From: Erysipelotrichaceae bacterium
GTDB taxonomy: Bacteria; Bacillota_I; Bacilli_A; Erysipelotrichales; Erysipelotrichaceae
Length of the DNA: 17,529 bases
Assembly: GCA_024681275.1 (NCBI GenBank)
Contig: JAILBD010000021.1
Span: forward strand, 1 to 17,529
Direction of reading: 5' to 3'
In this document: piece by piece, positions 1 to 7,785 of the stretch
Layout of the letters: the number at the start of each line of letters is the position of its first letter
Position numbering within the stretch: position 1 is the stretch's first letter
Program-made: the position numbers and the translations under genes
The notes under the pieces: model-generated
Databases searched by the model: none
Seen by the model: the letters and a program-made list of their open reading frames with translations, nothing else
What the model was told of the DNA's origin: nothing

Positions 1-731
1 CTGATCACGATATACCCGTCTTTCCCCATCCTGGCGATCACGGTCCTGTCCTGATCCGCAAAATAGCGGACGCTGTCGTGCCAGTCTTCACAGGGATGAA
101 AGCTGTAGAATTCATCCGCTGCCGAACCCAGCAGATAACGCACATAAGGCAGGGTCTTTCGTATGGCATCCACGGCTGACGGATCCAATGAGGACAGATC
201 ATCGACACGGGTATTGAGATCCAGAGAAGTCGGCACGCCGGCCTCATAGGCAATTCTGTATACTTCCGGCAGGTTCCGCCTGATGCTTCCGTTTGCCAGC
301 AGAGTCATCCCCGAAGAATGCAGCCACGATGCCGATCTGATCCTGTCAGGATCGATCCTGTCGATATCCAGATCCGGGAAAGCCTGTTTGACCCGCGGAA
401 AGCCCCAGAGGTGCCTTTCGCCATCCTGATCGATGAAAGCCAGGACACTGATCGTGTTGAGCTCTTCCTTGATGATCGTCATCCCGGTATCGATGTCAAG
501 CTTGCGCAGTTCATCGATGATGAATCTTCCGCCGAAGTCCTTTCCCACCGTGCCGAGAAAAGCCGTATCCGTTCCTAGTCTCGCCAAAGTGGCGGCACAG
601 GATGCACTGGTCCCTCCCAGCACCATCCGGTAAGGAGTGACTTCCAGATCTGCAAGCAGATCCGCCATCTTCAGATGGATATCGACACAGGCATCACCAG
701 CAACGATCGCTTTATTGAAACGATCAGGCAT
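1..731 (-). CDS. PfkB-family carbohydrate/nucleoside kinase B (3' end cut by window edge)
   Basis: This is probably a cytosolic ATP-dependent kinase of the ribokinase/PfkB family, phosphorylating a sugar or nucleoside. The 243 visible residues start MPDRFNKAIVAGDACVDIHL. They contain the family substrate-binding Gly-Gly signature (VLGGTSASCAATLARLG, residues 37-53) followed by FLGTVGKDFGG (58-68). The ATP/anion-hole motif (DTxGAGD) would lie past the left edge, so catalytic competence cannot be judged. The ATG at 729-731 overlaps the TGA of the upstream TrpF-like gene (ATGCCTGA, 8 nt), which indicates translational coupling and fixes the start. It is the last visible gene of the eleven-gene operon and looks more like a canonical ribokinase than kinase A at 4627-5634. 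The substrate is unknown. The family call is firm. Confidence 0.88.
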   Translation of the reverse strand, partial: MPDRFNKAIVAGDACVDIHLKMADLLADLEVTPYRMVLGGTSASCAATLARLGTDTAFLGTVGKDFGGRFIIDELRKLDIDTGMTIIKEELNTISVLAFIDQDGERHLWGFPRVKQAFPDLDIDRIDPDRIRSASWLHSSGMTLLANGSIRRNLPEVYRIAYEAGVPTSLDLNTRVDDLSSLDPSAVDAIRKTLPYVRYLLGSAADEFYSFHPCEDWHDSVRYFADQDRTVIARMGKDGYIVI

Positions 732-1437
732 TACGTGCGGCCTCGACAAATTCCCATATCTTGACCGGATCTTTTACTCTGCCTGTGATCTCCTGCAGGA
801 ACTTCGGATAAGTGGTGCGCGTACAGCTGTCGACGCCATACGGATGGGTCTGACGGATCGCCTCCGCGACATTTGAAGCATCCAGACCGCCCGCTATGAT
901 GCATTTGACATCCGTCGATTCGATGATGCGCCTGTCGATCTCCCGGTCGTGTGTGATGCCGGTGGCACCGATGCCAATGGTGGAATCAGGATCCTTCGTA
1001 TCGATGAGGAAGAAATCCGTCGTCGCCTCGTAAGCCCGGACCAGCTCCAGGATCACCGGCCACTGTTCCTCTACCGGAATGCCGGAATAGACCGGGATCG
1101 CCTGCATGATCTTCAGATTTGGGAAAGCGTCCATGATCCTCTGGACACCCTCCGGCGAGATATCCCGGATATCTCCGGAAAGATGAAAGACATCCGGCTC
1201 ATAGAGAGTCAGGTCATTGATGATCTCATCGACATCCGTTGCGATCGTCAGGCCGACCTTGACGACGTTGTCAGGCAAAGCATCAAAGAATTCCTTTGCC
1301 TGCGCGCAGTTCTTCTGATTCGGAAGATGCGGGATCTCTCCGTATCCGCATCCGATATGATCGACGCCTAAAGCGGCAGCGATCTGGGCATCCTTGATCT
1401 TTTCACATCCATAGATCTGTGTGATAACTTTTGCCAT
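724..1437 (-). CDS. TrpF-like (phosphoribosylanthranilate isomerase family) TIM-barrel protein
   Basis: This 237-residue protein has the PRAI/TrpF fold signature. Strand 1 is ITQIYGC, the late catalytic strand is FFLIDT (142-147), the phosphate-binding loop is GATGITHD (157-164), and IAGGLDASNVAEAIRQTHPYG (181-201) matches the family AGGL-x-NVxxA motif. TrpF performs an Amadori rearrangement of N-(5-phosphoribosyl)anthranilate. The general-acid Asp is retained (D146), but the catalytic Cys of the KICG motif is replaced by Tyr9, with a Cys two places on (C11). No other trp gene is nearby. It sits 19 nt after a YjbQ gene and overlaps the next kinase gene by 8 nt, so it is a catabolic-operon member rather than a tryptophan enzyme. 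I infer an isomerase acting on a phosphorylated N-glycoside or related sugar phosphate. The SD (AAGGAG) is only 3 nt from the ATG. Confidence 0.85.
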   Translation of the reverse strand: MAKVITQIYGCEKIKDAQIAAALGVDHIGCGYGEIPHLPNQKNCAQAKEFFDALPDNVVKVGLTIATDVDEIINDLTLYEPDVFHLSGDIRDISPEGVQRIMDAFPNLKIMQAIPVYSGIPVEEQWPVILELVRAYEATTDFFLIDTKDPDSTIGIGATGITHDREIDRRIIESTDVKCIIAGGLDASNVAEAIRQTHPYGVDSCTRTTYPKFLQEITGRVKDPVKIWEFVEAARNA

Positions 1438-1456
1438 ATTCTCCTTCCCTCTTTAT

Positions 1457-1870
1457 CTATTGATCGGCAATGACTTTGACGAAGAATTTCCTCGAACGCG
1501 GTCCATCGAATTCGCAGAAAACGATACCCTGCGAAGAACCCAGCATCGCCCTTCCTTCATGAACGATCAGCGTCATGCCGGTACCGCATATCGCGCTCTT
1601 GATGTGGCCTGCCGCATCTGTCGGCGTGTCAAAATCATGTCTGTAGTCGTATCTCATCGGAATCAGCTTATCCAGCTCTTCCTGGATGTCCACATGTCCC
1701 CTCTTGTCCCAGAATGAAGTGATGATGATGCCGGCGGTCGTGTGATTGCAGTTGATGACTGCGATCCCTTCCTGTATCCCGCTGTCCCTGATGACTTTCT
1801 GCACCTCTTCAGTGACATCGTGCATCCCCTCGAACTTCGTTTCCAGTTTTATCGTATCCATGTATGCCAT
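1457..1870 (-). CDS. YjbQ/UPF0047-family protein A
   Basis: This 137-residue protein spans the full family length. It carries the conserved NHTTAGI (42-48), a mid His (YRHDF, H78), DAAGHIKSAICG (85-96, H89) and the C-terminal QGIVFCEFDGPRSRKF signature (114-129). H43, H78 and H89 are the expected metal-site histidines. The family (TIGR00149) is known for a weak, secondary thiamine-phosphate-synthase-like activity in E. coli YjbQ. Its true reaction is unsettled. The gene has an AAGGAG site before the ATG and follows SIS protein A by 12 nt, repeating the SIS-YjbQ pairing seen at 3072-4623. No thiamine gene is present, so a role on the operon's sugar-phosphate intermediate is more likely than thiamine synthesis (inference). 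Confidence 0.9.
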   Translation of the reverse strand: MAYMDTIKLETKFEGMHDVTEEVQKVIRDSGIQEGIAVINCNHTTAGIIITSFWDKRGHVDIQEELDKLIPMRYDYRHDFDTPTDAAGHIKSAICGTGMTLIVHEGRAMLGSSQGIVFCEFDGPRSRKFFVKVIADQ

Positions 1871-1882
1871 AGCAACTCTCCT

Positions 1883-3070
1883 TTATATGATCTCGATCTC
1901 ACTGAGACGGAACCTCTTGGCATCCGTATCCTCACAATAAGGTTCTTCACCTCTTCTGAAAGGATGGCTCCCTCTCATGCAGCCGATATATGCAGCCACG
2001 AAGTCCATCGGGATGTGTTCCATGAGCGGATGCATCCAGACGCTCTTTGCCTTCGGGATCCTGATGACGACCGCGTTCTCAGGAAAGATATCCTGTTCGC
2101 TGTCAGTGATGACTGCGACATGTTTCCTTATCGCGCAAGCCAGTCTGATCGTTTCCAGCTCTCTGCTGAAAGCCGGAGAATCCTCATTGGCGATGATGAA
2201 CATCCCGATGTGATCGCTGTCCTTGATGAAATAGTTGATATGACACCAGTCTTCGGAATCATCGTTGGTCGTCAGACCGCCGAAGGATTCGACCATCTTG
2301 GCGGACCCGAAGAAGGCTGTCGCATAGTCTGCTCCGTCTCCGACGAAATCCATGTTGTCGACGCCATCCTCTTCCCATTTCCTTGCCAGTTCGAAAGCCT
2401 GTTCAGACAGTCTGTCCATGACCTTCTCATCATATGATCTCACATATTCCAGCAGGTTCTCCCTGCACATCTTCGCCTGTTCCTCGCTCAGCTGACCTTT
2501 GGCCTTTGACATGTAAAAACCGAACATCATCAGTGAAAAAACAGAAGAATAATAGGAGGTGACATTCGGAGCCAGTTCATAATCCGGAACTCTCATCGGG
2601 ACCACATACCTGCAGTTGTTTGCGAGCTTGCCCTCTCTGTTGGCGGTGAAAGCGACGCTGGTCCCCTGGTGTTCGTTGATCCTCAAAGCTGCCTCATTGA
2701 CCCTGGCCGGTGCTCCCGAGATCGAGACCACACAAAGCATATTGCCTTCCAGTGTCAGAGGGTTCCATCCCGCATAGGTGTTGTGATATCTGGAAAAATC
2801 GATGTTGCGGAAAGCCTTGGTCGGTGTGCCCGGCACCATGCCCGTCTTTGTCGAAGTGTCGGCATTCTCAAAGACCGGCTTAGCGGCGATCGCAGCACAG
2901 TAGCTGTCACCGCAGCCGGTGATGAAGACGTTTCCGACATTCTTTACGACATCGTACGGAACGCAGGATTCAATATACTCGAACGTCTCTTTTTCGGCGA
3001 TCGCAGCGATATCTCTGACGCTGTTTCGGATCTGATCCAGCATCGGACTCTTGTACTCGTTATGTTTCAT
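1883..3070 (-). CDS. SIS-domain sugar-phosphate isomerase/deglycase-like protein A
   Basis: This 395-residue protein has two SIS domains, like GlmS isomerase, AgaS and FrlB. The first phosphate-binding loop is FITGCGDSY (49-57) and the second is VVSISGAPA (114-122). The C-terminal half has AKMVESFGG (257-265) and EDWCHIN (273-279). Their Lys-x-x-Glu and His align by eye with the catalytic K, E and H of GlmS, which suggests a working aldose/ketose isomerase or amino-sugar deglycase (E261, H277). SIS proteins paired with PfkB kinases include FrlB (fructoselysine-6-phosphate deglycase) with FrlD. The ATG lies 1 nt after the TGA of YjbQ B, whose last codons hold the AGGAG site. It is a paralogue of the protein at 3490-4623: 30 of 42 aligned residues around the catalytic Glu/His are identical. 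The substrate is unknown. Confidence 0.88.
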   Translation of the reverse strand: MKHNEYKSPMLDQIRNSVRDIAAIAEKETFEYIESCVPYDVVKNVGNVFITGCGDSYCAAIAAKPVFENADTSTKTGMVPGTPTKAFRNIDFSRYHNTYAGWNPLTLEGNMLCVVSISGAPARVNEAALRINEHQGTSVAFTANREGKLANNCRYVVPMRVPDYELAPNVTSYYSSVFSLMMFGFYMSKAKGQLSEEQAKMCRENLLEYVRSYDEKVMDRLSEQAFELARKWEEDGVDNMDFVGDGADYATAFFGSAKMVESFGGLTTNDDSEDWCHINYFIKDSDHIGMFIIANEDSPAFSRELETIRLACAIRKHVAVITDSEQDIFPENAVVIRIPKAKSVWMHPLMEHIPMDFVAAYIGCMRGSHPFRRGEEPYCEDTDAKRFRLSEIEII

Positions 3071-3071
3071 C

Positions 3072-3479
3072 TCAATCTCCTACCACGCAGACGCTGAAGA
3101 CTCTTTTTCTCGGACCGTCATAGTCGGCAAAATAGATGTCCTGTTCTTCTTCACAATACAGCTTTCCTTCTCTCAGGATCAGCGATACGGAAGATCCGAA
3201 GAGACTGCTCTTGATATGACCGGCTGCATTCTCCGGTGATTCCTGATGAAGGTAGTTGATCCTGGCCGGAACGATCCTGCGCATCTCTTTGACGATATCG
3301 GCCAGTACCTCTTCCCCGCAGGAAGCGATCTTGAGGATACCGGCTGTGGAATGCGGCGCCTCGATGACGACGATGCCGTTTTCGATCCCGCTGTCGAAGA
3401 TGGCCTTGTTCACCTCGTTCGTGATCTTCTGCATGGAGTCTTTGCCGCCGACAAATGAATACTCTTTGATAAATACCAT
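3072..3479 (-). CDS. YjbQ/UPF0047-family protein B
   Basis: This 135-residue protein begins MVFIKEYSF. I chose the ATG at 3477-3479 because GGAGG lies just upstream and the product then has the family's usual length; a longer frame to 3584 would run deep into the preceding gene. The metal-site histidines are present: APHSTAGI (41-48, H43), YLH (H78) and ENAAGHIKSSLFG (83-95, H88). The C-terminal signature is altered. Protein A and typical members read LGxxQGIxFCEFDGPR, whereas this one reads CEEEQDIYFADYDGPR, losing the Gly and the Cys. It is therefore a diverged paralogue of YjbQ A, perhaps with shifted specificity. It sits 10 nt after SIS B and 1 nt before SIS A. Confidence 0.87.
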   Translation of the reverse strand: MVFIKEYSFVGGKDSMQKITNEVNKAIFDSGIENGIVVIEAPHSTAGILKIASCGEEVLADIVKEMRRIVPARINYLHQESPENAAGHIKSSLFGSSVSLILREGKLYCEEEQDIYFADYDGPRKRVFSVCVVGD

Positions 3480-3489
3480 GGCTGCCCTC

Positions 3490-4623
3490 CTATATGATGA
3501 CGATCTGGCTTCCGCGCTGATCGCCCATCTTCGTATATCTCTCATCATCCTGTCTGAACGCCATGACTCCCTTGAGCTCCGCAATATATCCGGCGATCAT
3601 ATCCAGCGGGATATGCTGCATCAGCGGATTCATCCAAAAATATTTCGGACGAGGAAGCGTGAACACTTCCATCCCCTCCGGGAAGTCTTCCCTCTTGCCA
3701 TCTGTCACGACGACACAAGGGCTTTTCAGCATCTCGATGGCCCTGACCGTCTCCAGGATCCTTCCATAGGATGGCGTGGAGCTGTTGGCAATGACGACTC
3801 TGCCGATCTTTTCCGGTTCATTCAGGAAGAAATTGATATGCGACCAGTCTTCCGAATCATCGTAAGTCGTATATCCGCCGAAAGTTTCGATGACCTTGGC
3901 CGATCCGAAATAGGCAGTCGCATGATCGGCATAATCGCCGATGAAATCCTCTGCCTTGAGATCCTTCCATTTCTGCGCGATCGCGAAACATCTTTCAGCT
4001 GTGTCTTCGTTCTCTGCCGAGGATCCATCGATGAAAGAAAGCAGTTCCTTGTGCATATCCTCGTGATCCAGCGGACTGATCTTGTTCCTGACCCTGCCTA
4101 TCCGCAAAGCGATCAGAAAGAGCGTCAGCATCGAAGCATCATAGGTGATCAGACCGGGCTGATATTCGCCGTCTTTCGGCAGACCCAGATCGATACAGTA
4201 ACGGCAGACCCTGCCCAGCTGCGAATCCGGGTCATTGGTGACCGCGATCGTGTTGGCACCGTATTTCACGGCCCTTTGCGCACATTCGACGACTCTGGAT
4301 CCCGATCCTGAGAAAGAGATCAGGATGACCAGCGGCGTATTCGGCGAATAGCCGAGGTTCTTGCTGCTGAGGATGCGCGAGAACTCGATCGCCCTGATCG
4401 GATTGGTCTCTATCCTGGTGACGGATTCAAAAGCCGGTGTCGCAGCGATGCCCGCCAGCCAGCTGTCACCGCAGCCGCTGATGAAGATCTTCTGGGCATC
4501 CCAGAGCTCTTTTACCGGCAGCTTGTTCACCTGAGGAAGGACATGGTCGTATACGATCCTGGCATACTCTTTCAGAGCCATCGCCTGACGCAGGAGAGAA
4601 TTATCGTAGTCTTTTCTTTCCAT
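3490..4623 (-). CDS. SIS-domain sugar-phosphate isomerase/deglycase-like protein B
   Basis: This 377-residue double-SIS protein is paralogous to SIS A. It has the phosphate loop FISGCGDSW (47-55), a serine-rich second loop LISFSGSGSR (101-110), SAKVIETFGG (241-250) and EDWSHIN (258-264). E246 and H262 match the GlmS-type catalytic pair. Its classic SxSGxS phosphate loop is better preserved than in SIS A (SISGAP), which hints that the two differ in substrate or that A is specialised. The family isomerises, deaminates or deglycates amino-sugar and sugar phosphates in the cytosol. It starts 3 nt after the stop of kinase A, with a GAGG site in that gene's last codons. Kinase and SIS adjacency recalls FrlD-FrlB for Amadori compounds (inference). 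Confidence 0.88.
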   Translation of the reverse strand: MERKDYDNSLLRQAMALKEYARIVYDHVLPQVNKLPVKELWDAQKIFISGCGDSWLAGIAATPAFESVTRIETNPIRAIEFSRILSSKNLGYSPNTPLVILISFSGSGSRVVECAQRAVKYGANTIAVTNDPDSQLGRVCRYCIDLGLPKDGEYQPGLITYDASMLTLFLIALRIGRVRNKISPLDHEDMHKELLSFIDGSSAENEDTAERCFAIAQKWKDLKAEDFIGDYADHATAYFGSAKVIETFGGYTTYDDSEDWSHINFFLNEPEKIGRVVIANSSTPSYGRILETVRAIEMLKSPCVVVTDGKREDFPEGMEVFTLPRPKYFWMNPLMQHIPLDMIAGYIAELKGVMAFRQDDERYTKMGDQRGSQIVII

Positions 4624-4626
4624 TCT

Positions 4627-5634
4627 TTATTCCTCTTTCAGTTTTTCATATATCTGCTGAGCGATCGCCATCATCTCGGCTCTGCTCTTCTTGTTCACAT
4701 CCGGGAACGGACCGTACTGTCTGACGTTGTAAGAAGCGACGACATTGCCGATGACGCAGGTCATCAGCGGATCATAACCTTCGCACCATGCCCACAGCGC
4801 AGCACCGGTCGAGGTGTTGCCGCAGCCGGTCGGATCGATCTCTTTTTCTTTCTCCACGGTCGAGATCATCGGCACGAACCACGCTTTGTGATCGGCGATC
4901 ATGTAGGCGCCATCGGTACCGACACGATAGTAGACCGGCAACTCCAGCTCTTTCAGGAGCGGAACGATCTCTTCGTCGTTCTGCTTATCGAAAACGATCA
5001 TGCATTCGTTCCTGTTGATCGAAAGGATGTCGACAGCCCGCAGGTAGTGCTTCAGACCTTCTATCCCTGCTTCCATGTATTCCTTATGGGCATCCTCCAG
5101 ACTCGTTGCCGGGATCTCCCACATGACCTTGCATCCGCCGGCCTTGTGTTCCAGCAGAAGCTTCGTCTTTTCTTCCGTCAGGGTCTGATTGGTATAGATG
5201 CCCTTGGCCTCATCCATGAAAGGAACGATGTCCTCCATCTTCAGATACTGTCTCTCAAATTCCTCCGGATCCTCTGTCGGAATGTACATGACACCCGACT
5301 TGCGCAGATCATAGAGTTCTTCATCCGTATACTGTTTCTCATAGATGGAATACTCGATGTAACTGCCATCCGGAAAATACTTGAGATCGTTGTACATCGT
5401 CCTGTTCAGACGATAGAAAAGTCCGTCCTTGGAACAGCCGTTCTTCTCAAAAAAAGCACCATAAAAGTCATCGAAGTCTTTGCCCACCGACGATACGAAG
5501 AGACAATCGTCAGTACACATTTTCAATGCGGAGTACGCGTAGAAACCGCCTCCCCCCATGATATCCTTCTCAACTCTTCCGTCCAAGAACAATAATCGGT
5601 TAGTAATAGTAGCGCCTTCTGCAATGTACTTCAT
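4627..5634 (-). CDS. PfkB-family kinase A with Asn in place of the catalytic Asp
   Basis: This complete 335-residue member of the ribokinase/PfkB fold has GGGGFYAYSALKMC (27-40) as the substrate-binding Gly motif, VGKDF (50-54), SINRNE (205-210), VGTDGAY (238-244) and the C-terminal anion-hole motif DPTGCGNTSTGA (267-278). In ordinary family members that motif is D-T-x-G-A-G-D and its last Asp is the catalytic base. Here codon AAC gives Asn273. Similar GCGN/GGGN variants occur in divergent family branches, so this may be a distinct subfamily rather than a dead enzyme. It is the first non-transport gene of the operon, 30 nt after the second permease, so it is the natural first enzyme acting on the imported substrate (inference). 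The substrate is unknown. Confidence 0.85.
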   Translation of the reverse strand: MKYIAEGATITNRLLFLDGRVEKDIMGGGGFYAYSALKMCTDDCLFVSSVGKDFDDFYGAFFEKNGCSKDGLFYRLNRTMYNDLKYFPDGSYIEYSIYEKQYTDEELYDLRKSGVMYIPTEDPEEFERQYLKMEDIVPFMDEAKGIYTNQTLTEEKTKLLLEHKAGGCKVMWEIPATSLEDAHKEYMEAGIEGLKHYLRAVDILSINRNECMIVFDKQNDEEIVPLLKELELPVYYRVGTDGAYMIADHKAWFVPMISTVEKEKEIDPTGCGNTSTGAALWAWCEGYDPLMTCVIGNVVASYNVRQYGPFPDVNKKSRAEMMAIAQQIYEKLKEE

Positions 5635-5664
5635 ATATGAACCTTTCTTCGATGACTTATAGAT

Positions 5665-6642
5665 CTAACTCTCTGCTTTCGGCTTTTCCGCCTTTTCTTT
5701 CTTATCCTTGGTCTTGCCGCCCATCTTTTCCTTACGCATCTCGGCAGAACCGGTGATACATAAACCGATGATCGTTACGACATACGGCAGCATGTTGGCA
5801 AACTGATAGGTGAACTGCAGCATCTGCAGCTGATTGGCAACGACCTGTGAGACCGCGAACATCAGCGCATAAAGCAGAGCCAGCAGCGGCTTGCCCAAAG
5901 CCAGGTTGGAAGCAGCGATACCGATGAAGCCACGTCCTGAGACCATGTTCTTGGTGAAGAACGAGATGTAAGACATGGACATGAACTCGCCGGCAAGTCC
6001 GGCAAAGAAACCGGAAATGACAAAGGAGATCATTCTGGTCTTTCTGACATCGATACCAAGGGACGAAGCAGCTTCCGGGTTTCGTCCGACCGACCTGATA
6101 CGCAGACCCAGCGTCGACTTGTAGATGATGAAATGCGCCACAAAGACGGACAGGATCGCGAAATAGGTGACCAGGCTCTGTCCAGAGAAGATCGTTCCGA
6201 TGACAGGAATATCTTTGATGATCGGAATATTGATCGTCGGATAGTTGTAAGAGACGATCGTCGAAGAGTCGGCCTTCCTGCCGATCAGAACGAAGAGCAG
6301 GAAGATCGTAAAGTAGTTTACGAAGTTGTTCATCGCGATACCCAGCAGAGTATCGTAGGTATCCAGATAGATGTTGAAGTAGCCATAGATCAGAGCGATC
6401 AGGATGCTCGCAAGGACACCGATGATGATGCCGCCGATCAGGGAATTCGTATAGGAAGTTCCCAATGTACCGGCCAGGGCTGAAAACAGCATCATGCCCT
6501 CATAGGTGATCGTCTGAACATTGCACTGCTTACCGATGCAGGCTGCCATGGCGCAAAGGACCAGAGGCGTAGAGACACGCACAACTGTGCTGAGGAAGTT
6601 GGCGCTGAAGATCAGCGGCAGTAACTGAGAAAACAAAGTCAT
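5665..6642 (-). CDS. ABC transporter permease 2 (BPD_transp_2, BMP-type nucleoside importer)
   Basis: This 325-residue integral membrane protein has many hydrophobic segments, consistent with the 8-10 TM BPD_transp_2 fold of NupQ/YufQ-like subunits. It carries the family coupling-loop region LGLRIRSVGRNPEAASSLGI, which mirrors FGYEARTVGQNPEFARFSGI in permease 1, so the two form a heterodimeric channel. The C-terminus is a charged Lys/Glu-rich cytoplasmic tail. The ATG overlaps the stop of permease 1 by 4 nt (ATGA), showing coupling. With the binding protein at 9467 and the ATPase at 7786 it forms an importer typical for purine or pyrimidine nucleosides (riboflavin in some spirochaetes). The exact substrate cannot be read from the sequence. 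Confidence 0.92.
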   Translation of the reverse strand: MTLFSQLLPLIFSANFLSTVVRVSTPLVLCAMAACIGKQCNVQTITYEGMMLFSALAGTLGTSYTNSLIGGIIIGVLASILIALIYGYFNIYLDTYDTLLGIAMNNFVNYFTIFLLFVLIGRKADSSTIVSYNYPTINIPIIKDIPVIGTIFSGQSLVTYFAILSVFVAHFIIYKSTLGLRIRSVGRNPEAASSLGIDVRKTRMISFVISGFFAGLAGEFMSMSYISFFTKNMVSGRGFIGIAASNLALGKPLLALLYALMFAVSQVVANQLQMLQFTYQFANMLPYVVTIIGLCITGSAEMRKEKMGGKTKDKKEKAEKPKAES

Positions 6643-7784
6643 GCTTGTACCTCCTTAGGAGCGTCCTCTCCTTTTTTCTCTGCCTCGGCCTGTATCTCGG
6701 CATTGCGCTTGGCATTGGCCACGATCGCCTTATTCATGGACTTCGACAGCAGACCCTTTGCAGCGATCATGACGATGACGACCTGCTGAACGACGTTGAC
6801 GATCTCTGTCGGGATATTTGAAGTCATGTTCAGAACATCGGCTGACGTACGGATGTAAGCCAGGAAAGCCGCACCAGGGATGACCAACAGCGGATTGTTG
6901 CCTGCCAGGATGGCGATCATGATGCCGTCCCAGCCATAACCCGTCGGATTGTCCCATTCCATCCTTCGATAGTAGCCATTGATCTCGGAAGTGGCACCGA
7001 GACCGCAGAAGATCGCAGCGATCAGCGAACCCAGTATGATGACCTTGCCGACATTGATACCGGAGAATCTTGCGAATTCAGGGTTCTGTCCGACCGTTCT
7101 GGCCTCATAACCGAAATTGGTCTTATAGATGATGAACCAGGCGATCACACAGCACACGATGCCGATGACGATGCCCAGGTGGACCTTCTGTCCTCCGGCA
7201 TTGAAGATGATCGGCAGCTTTGCGCTGCTTGCGATGACCTTCGTCGCCTCCTTTGAATAACCCTGGTCTCTCATCGGACCTGTGATCAGATAGTTTCCCA
7301 AAGAAGTCAGGATGTAGTTCATCATCAGCGAACAGACGACGATATTGGCGTTGAACTTCAGCTCCAGTACCGCCGGTATCAGCAGAACGATGATGGCACC
7401 CAGACAGCCCACCAGAGCCGCCACGATGAAATGGAGCGGTGCCGGCAGGAAGTTTTCAAGGACAGAGATGCTTGCGGAAGCAAAAGCCGCCATATAGAAA
7501 GCACCCTCAACGGCCAGGTTTGCCGTATTTGCCGAAAAGAGCACACATACCGCCAGAGCCGTGAAAAGAAGCGGGCTCATCTTGATCAGAAGCTGTGCGA
7601 AACGGCTTGCTGAAGTCAGCGGCGCGATCATGAAAGTGACGATATCCGTCATCGGCTTATCAGAGCTGATGAAGATCAGCAGGAAACAGAAAAGGATGGA
7701 AATGACGATCGCCAGGACAGCACGAATGATGGTGAACTGCTGTTCGATCTGAGTCGTTGTCACCTGACCTTTCTTTTTAGCCAT
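6639..7784 (-). CDS. ABC transporter permease 1 (BPD_transp_2, BMP-type nucleoside importer)
   Basis: This 381-residue polytopic membrane protein starts with a short cytoplasmic Lys-rich stretch, then a TM segment (IIRAVLAIVISILFCFLLIF). The motif FGYEARTVGQNPEFARFSGI is the loop that contacts the ATPase in this family. The N-terminal extension and an extracellular loop (TGPMRDQGYSKEATK) match the YufP/NupP type rather than the shorter partner. It begins 1 nt after the ATPase stop. The AAGGAGG site lies inside the end of the ATPase gene, so translation is coupled. A charged C-terminal tail (AEAEKKGEDAPKE) is present. Confidence 0.92.
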   Translation of the reverse strand: MAKKKGQVTTTQIEQQFTIIRAVLAIVISILFCFLLIFISSDKPMTDIVTFMIAPLTSASRFAQLLIKMSPLLFTALAVCVLFSANTANLAVEGAFYMAAFASASISVLENFLPAPLHFIVAALVGCLGAIIVLLIPAVLELKFNANIVVCSLMMNYILTSLGNYLITGPMRDQGYSKEATKVIASSAKLPIIFNAGGQKVHLGIVIGIVCCVIAWFIIYKTNFGYEARTVGQNPEFARFSGINVGKVIILGSLIAAIFCGLGATSEINGYYRRMEWDNPTGYGWDGIMIAILAGNNPLLVIPGAAFLAYIRTSADVLNMTSNIPTEIVNVVQQVVIVMIAAKGLLSKSMNKAIVANAKRNAEIQAEAEKKGEDAPKEVQA

Positions 7785-7785
7785 C

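Noticed and set aside
724..1870. Tryptophan or thiamine biosynthesis operon
   Set aside because: TrpF-like and YjbQ proteins alone suggest this, but no other trp or thi genes occur, the catalytic Cys of TrpF is missing, and the operon encodes an importer with a cre site.
3480..3584. N-terminal extension of YjbQ B to 3584
   Set aside because: It lies antiparallel in register with nothing and overlaps the end of SIS B. The sequence is low-complexity Arg/Ser, and a strong SD marks the ATG at 3479.
318..4311. Long plus-strand open frames opposite the BMP operon (for example 1742-2437 and 3256-4311)
   Set aside because: They are antisense shadows of the SIS, YjbQ and TrpF-like genes, rich in Arg/Asp/Ile from complementary codons. 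They show no recognisable domains and no SD.
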